Assembly (NCBI GenBank): GCA_027943245.1
Contig: JANDJZ010000346.1
Location: forward strand, 1-39,464
Length of the DNA: 39,464 bases
Source of the DNA: Acanthamoeba sp. SK_2022b
Taxonomy: Eukaryota > Discosea > Longamoebia > Acanthamoebidae
Direction of reading: 5' to 3'
In this document: one piece after another, positions 37,171 through 39,464 of the stretch
How the letters are laid out: every line of letters starts with the position of its first letter
Numbering within the stretch: the first letter of the stretch is position 1
The notes under the pieces: generated by a model
Told to the model about the DNA's origin: nothing
What the model saw: only the letters and a program-made list of their open reading frames with translations
Database searches by the model: none
Made by a program: the position numbers and the translations under genes

Positions 37171-37646
37171 TGTTGAGGTGTTTGCTGTGCCCACACACAT
37201 GGAGGTATATGTAGTTGCCCCACAATGCATTCCTGCCCACACTGTGTTGGCTTGTCGCTCTTACCAGGCCAGCTGGTCGCCCAGTGTATGTTGGCAGCAA
37301 AAGACATTTAAGACACCTTCCCAGACAGGTGCTGTATGAAGAAAAAGAGTCACTGTGACACTCACAGGGGGAAGCTGGGCAAGCTACAATGGCAGGGGTG
37401 GGGGACACCAGACTACAGCACAGACTTGGCCACATACACAACATGCAGTGTAAGGATGAAAATGAGCGGAATGCACTTGCCCTTGCTGTACCAATGAAAT
37501 GTGGCAAAATCTAACCCAGCCCAGCAAAAATATTCATAGGCCAAAAATTATTGGTACAGCAAGGGCAAGTGTATCCTGTCATGCCTGCCCTTGCTATGGA
37601 GGTAGGGTGAAGTGTGAGCCTGGCCCTTGTCAAGGCCTCTCCAACA
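37171..37646 (-). repeat. Putative LTR of a Ty1/copia-type element
   Basis: The segment starts TGTTGAGG and ends CTCCAACA on the plus strand, the TG…CA termini of an LTR with a short imperfect terminal inverted repeat. On the minus strand it directly follows a purine tract (GGGAGG) after the RNase H frame, as a 3' LTR should. About 476 bp. The left end is the less certain one, and no second LTR or target duplication is present to confirm it. Confidence 0.55.
37474..37571. repeat. 22-bp perfect inverted repeat inside the LTR
   Basis: Arms 37474–37495 and 37550–37571 are exact reverse complements (core TTGCCCTTGCTGTACCAA) around a 54-nt AT-rich loop. They would form a stable stem in the element's RNA. 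Confidence 0.9.
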
Positions 37647-37950
37647 ACCTCCCAGCTGAAGGCAGGTCAGGCTTGCTATCATTGATGAGGCTCTTAACCT
37701 GATGGAACACTTCACTGCTGAGTGCCTTGGTGAGTAGGTCAGCAATCTCCTTGGTGGGGCAAAAGAGTAGTTGGATGTGGCCCTGGTTGATGTTGTCTGC
37801 ACTGTGTAGATGGTGGATCAAGAGGTGCTTGAGGTTTGGATGGAAGGATTGCTTCCATTCTCATTCAGCCATGGCAAGTGCACTCTGGCTGTCACAATAG
37901 ATTGTGACAGGCAGAGTGGTGGGCACCTGCATTCCCACAACAGAAAAGCC
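37630..37950 (-). pseudogene. Ty1/copia retrotransposon RNase H, truncated, with an in-frame stop
   Basis: The minus strand encodes the C-terminal part of a copia-type polyprotein: IYCDSQSALAMAE with the catalytic Asp, then KQSFHPNLKHLL, and INQGHIQLLFCPTKEIADLL with LTKAL, as expected for family RNase H. A TGA at 37861–37863 interrupts the frame. Reverse transcriptase, integrase and capsid are absent, because the element is cut off at about 37959 where the duplicated ROCO fragment begins. The frame stops a few codons into the LTR. Confidence 0.85.
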
Positions 37951-37958
37951 CCAAATTA

Positions 37959-38100
37959 TTGGAAGGCCACAACACTGACTTGCAGGCGATCCAGTTTGTG
38001 ACAGACCACAATGACAACAACGTGGGCTACCTCGGGACAGGGGCGCTCGACAGCACCCTTTGGGTGTGGGCGCAGAACATGCGACCCGACCACCCCTTCT
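37959..38100 (+). pseudogene. Duplicated fragment of the last ROCO exon
   Basis: This stretch matches ROCO exon 47 from 35417 onward (shared blocks such as CAGGCGATCCAGT and ACAGACCACAATGACAACAA). It lacks the start of the exon and its splice acceptor, has lost one C near 37967 that shifts the frame, and carries further substitutions. It encodes no product and marks the left edge of duplication copy B. Confidence 0.9.
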
Positions 38101-38238
38101 TCCTCATCAGCTTCATCCGGGTTATCCATGAATAGACCCCTCCTGTAGTATTGTTCCTGTTCCGCTTTTTCATCTGCGACCAAGTCGACTCGCTATTGGA
38201 AATATCTCTGTACACGCCTTTCCGTTGTGGGCATCTGA

Positions 38239-39238
38239 TCAGTCGCTACAGAGGGCGGGTGCCACACCAGCGGCCTCGACCCTATCGGCCAGCAGACGGT
38301 CCTCGACCGTCGCCCGGTTGTTGTACCGCTCAAAGTATTCCCACGTGCGCACTGAGTCGGACACCGTTCTTACGGCGTCGCCGCGGGTCATCTTGACCTT
38401 GTCAAAGAACTCCACCGACTGCAGCGGGTAGTGGTTCAGCCGGATGAGGTCCTGCAGGTCCTTGACCGCGTTGGTGCTCATCCTGTCCGACCAGTGTATG
38501 TCGATCTGGTGCTTGTTGATGCGACCTCCGCCAGTGCGCGCGATCCACTTGGTGAGGTCCTGCGTGGCCCATCGGTGGACGTTGGCTTGGCGCACCGACC
38601 GGGGCTGCTGGACGGCGGACGTGCCGTAGACCCACCACCCGGCCACGACCGCGTCGGCGCGGGCAAAGGGCAGCGACTCGTTGGCCAGCACGGACTTGAG
38701 CGTGGCGTTGGCCTGCGTGGCGAACCAGAACTCGTCGAGGTCAGCGTTGACGGCCCACTCGTAGCCCGCCGCCTCGGCCGAGGCGAACAAGCGCCGGAGC
38801 TCCTGTTCCTGGATGTGCCGCCTGGGTTCGAACGAGTAGGTGACGAGGCCGCAGTCGATGTACGGCTGGAGGACGGCCAGGGGGTTGTCCGTGCTGTCGT
38901 TGTCCACGAGGAAGAAGTGGTCGACTCCCTTTCAGATGTTCATAAAATATTAATAAGTCGAAGAAGAACTAGATTCCGCGACTCCACAAAAAGACAGGTC
39001 GCACCTGCCAGAGGTAGTGGTCGAGCCACTCCTTCATCGTTATGCTCTCCTGCTTGAAGACGGAGATCACCGCCAGGAAATGGTCGTTGGTCTTGGGGCA
39101 CAGGGTACAGTTGGAAGCCTCTGCTTCACCAACAAGATTGGCGACGGGGACATCTTGAACCCACAGTGAGAACAAGGCAAGCCCAGTCGCTCCGGCGCAG
39201 AGAACAAGACAGACGGCACGCAGCTTGGTGAGTAGCAT
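38239..39238 (-). CDS. Glycosyltransferase, GT92/DUF23-like, type II membrane protein (copy B)
   Basis: Two exons, 39238–39005 and 38928–38239, give 307 aa, closely matching copy A. Signal anchor, LVDNDSTDN, DLDEFWF, HWSDRM, RLNHYPLQSVEFF and KMTRGD are all kept. The intron sits at the same place, but its donor is GTGCGA where copy A has GTACGA. Differences include in-frame codon losses (GTSAVQQ for GTSGAVQQ; QDLTKW for EDVNTKW) and the change NADLDEF for DADLDEF just before the likely metal-binding motif. Intact frame and in-frame indels suggest it was maintained for some time after duplication. DNA upstream of its ATG is unrelated to that of copy A, so its promoter differs and no TATA element is visible. 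Confidence 0.85.
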
Positions 39239-39464
39239 GGCCTACGTTCGCTTTGCGAGGATGAGCAGAGACCCCACACCCCAGTTACCCCAGCCGGACC
39301 ATGGTACACCAATCGGAGAACGCTAAACGCGACAGCATTCGCAGAAAAGGCAGTCCCAATCCTCCGGCCCGGAGCTGTTCTAACGTCGAGAGCAAGGGAC
39401 CACAGAAGGCCAAAGGGGAGGGCGATCTATGCGGTGGTGGTCGAATTGGTGAGCGCTGGGTCGA
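39239..39464. other. Upstream DNA of glycosyltransferase copy B
   Basis: About 226 bp of mixed-composition sequence at the window edge. I see no convincing coding frame, splice signal or TATA box; it presumably contains the promoter of copy B. Confidence 0.3.

Larger units (their letters stand above)
37171..37958 (-). mobile_element. 3'-terminal fragment of a Ty1/copia-type LTR retrotransposon
   Basis: RNase H remnant, polypurine tract and LTR follow one another on the minus strand in canonical order. The element separates the two copies of the ROCO-end/glycosyltransferase duplication and may have contributed to the rearrangement. It cannot be autonomous. Confidence 0.75.
37959..39238. repeat. 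Segmental duplication, copy B
   Basis: Second copy of the ROCO-exon plus glycosyltransferase unit, joined abruptly to retrotransposon sequence at its left edge and to unrelated DNA right after the glycosyltransferase start codon. Confidence 0.85.

Overview
The window looks like nuclear DNA of an Acanthamoeba-type amoeba (A. castellanii or a close relative). Coding sequence is very GC-rich at third positions and genes are packed 200–900 bp apart on both strands. My gene models hold about 108 short introns (mostly 60–130 bp) with a GTACG/GTACC-type donor and CGCAG-type acceptor. One gene encodes a three-module CBM49 protein of the Acanthamoeba cyst-wall 'Luke' lectin type. All gene models were spliced by eye; exon joins were checked for reading phase and domain continuity.

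Layout. (1) 1–1822, minus: 5' part of an unrecognised protein with one N-terminal membrane helix and a low-complexity, tyrosine-motif tail. (2) 2320–4213, plus: an F-box fused to a degenerate Ras/Rab-like GTPase ending in a CaaX box, with one frame conflict. (3) 5165–7055, plus: RhoGAP plus C1 protein. (4) 7649–13246, plus: a receptor of about 1,666 aa with a signal peptide, two PstS-like binding modules, an EGF-like module, a membrane helix, kinase 1, a cyclase-like domain and kinase 2. (5) 13503–17120, plus: an S9-family peptidase of dipeptidyl-peptidase V type. (6) 17348–18672, minus: the CBM49 lectin. (7) 19449–25501, plus: a P4-ATPase lipid flippase in 25 exons. (8) 25698–35563, plus: a 47-exon ROCO (LRRK2/Roco4-like) protein with ankyrin, LRR, Roc, COR, kinase and WD40-like parts. 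(9) 35815–39238, minus: two near-identical GT92/DUF23-like glycosyltransferases. They belong to a segmental duplication that also copied the last exon of the ROCO gene; the copies are separated by the 3' end of a dead Ty1/copia retrotransposon.

Most genes are signalling or membrane-traffic components (F-box GTPase, RhoGAP, receptor kinase, ROCO kinase, flippase), with cyst-wall and secretory genes between them. Nothing in the sequence shows that they form one pathway.

The least expected signals are at gene-structure level: ankyrin repeats whose hairpins are built from 3–18 nt micro-exons; an SH3-like module inserted inside the ROCO kinase; five GC–AG introns sharing a GCA donor; an intron-enriched palindrome TGTCGACA; and poly-C runs confined almost entirely to the sense strand of introns.
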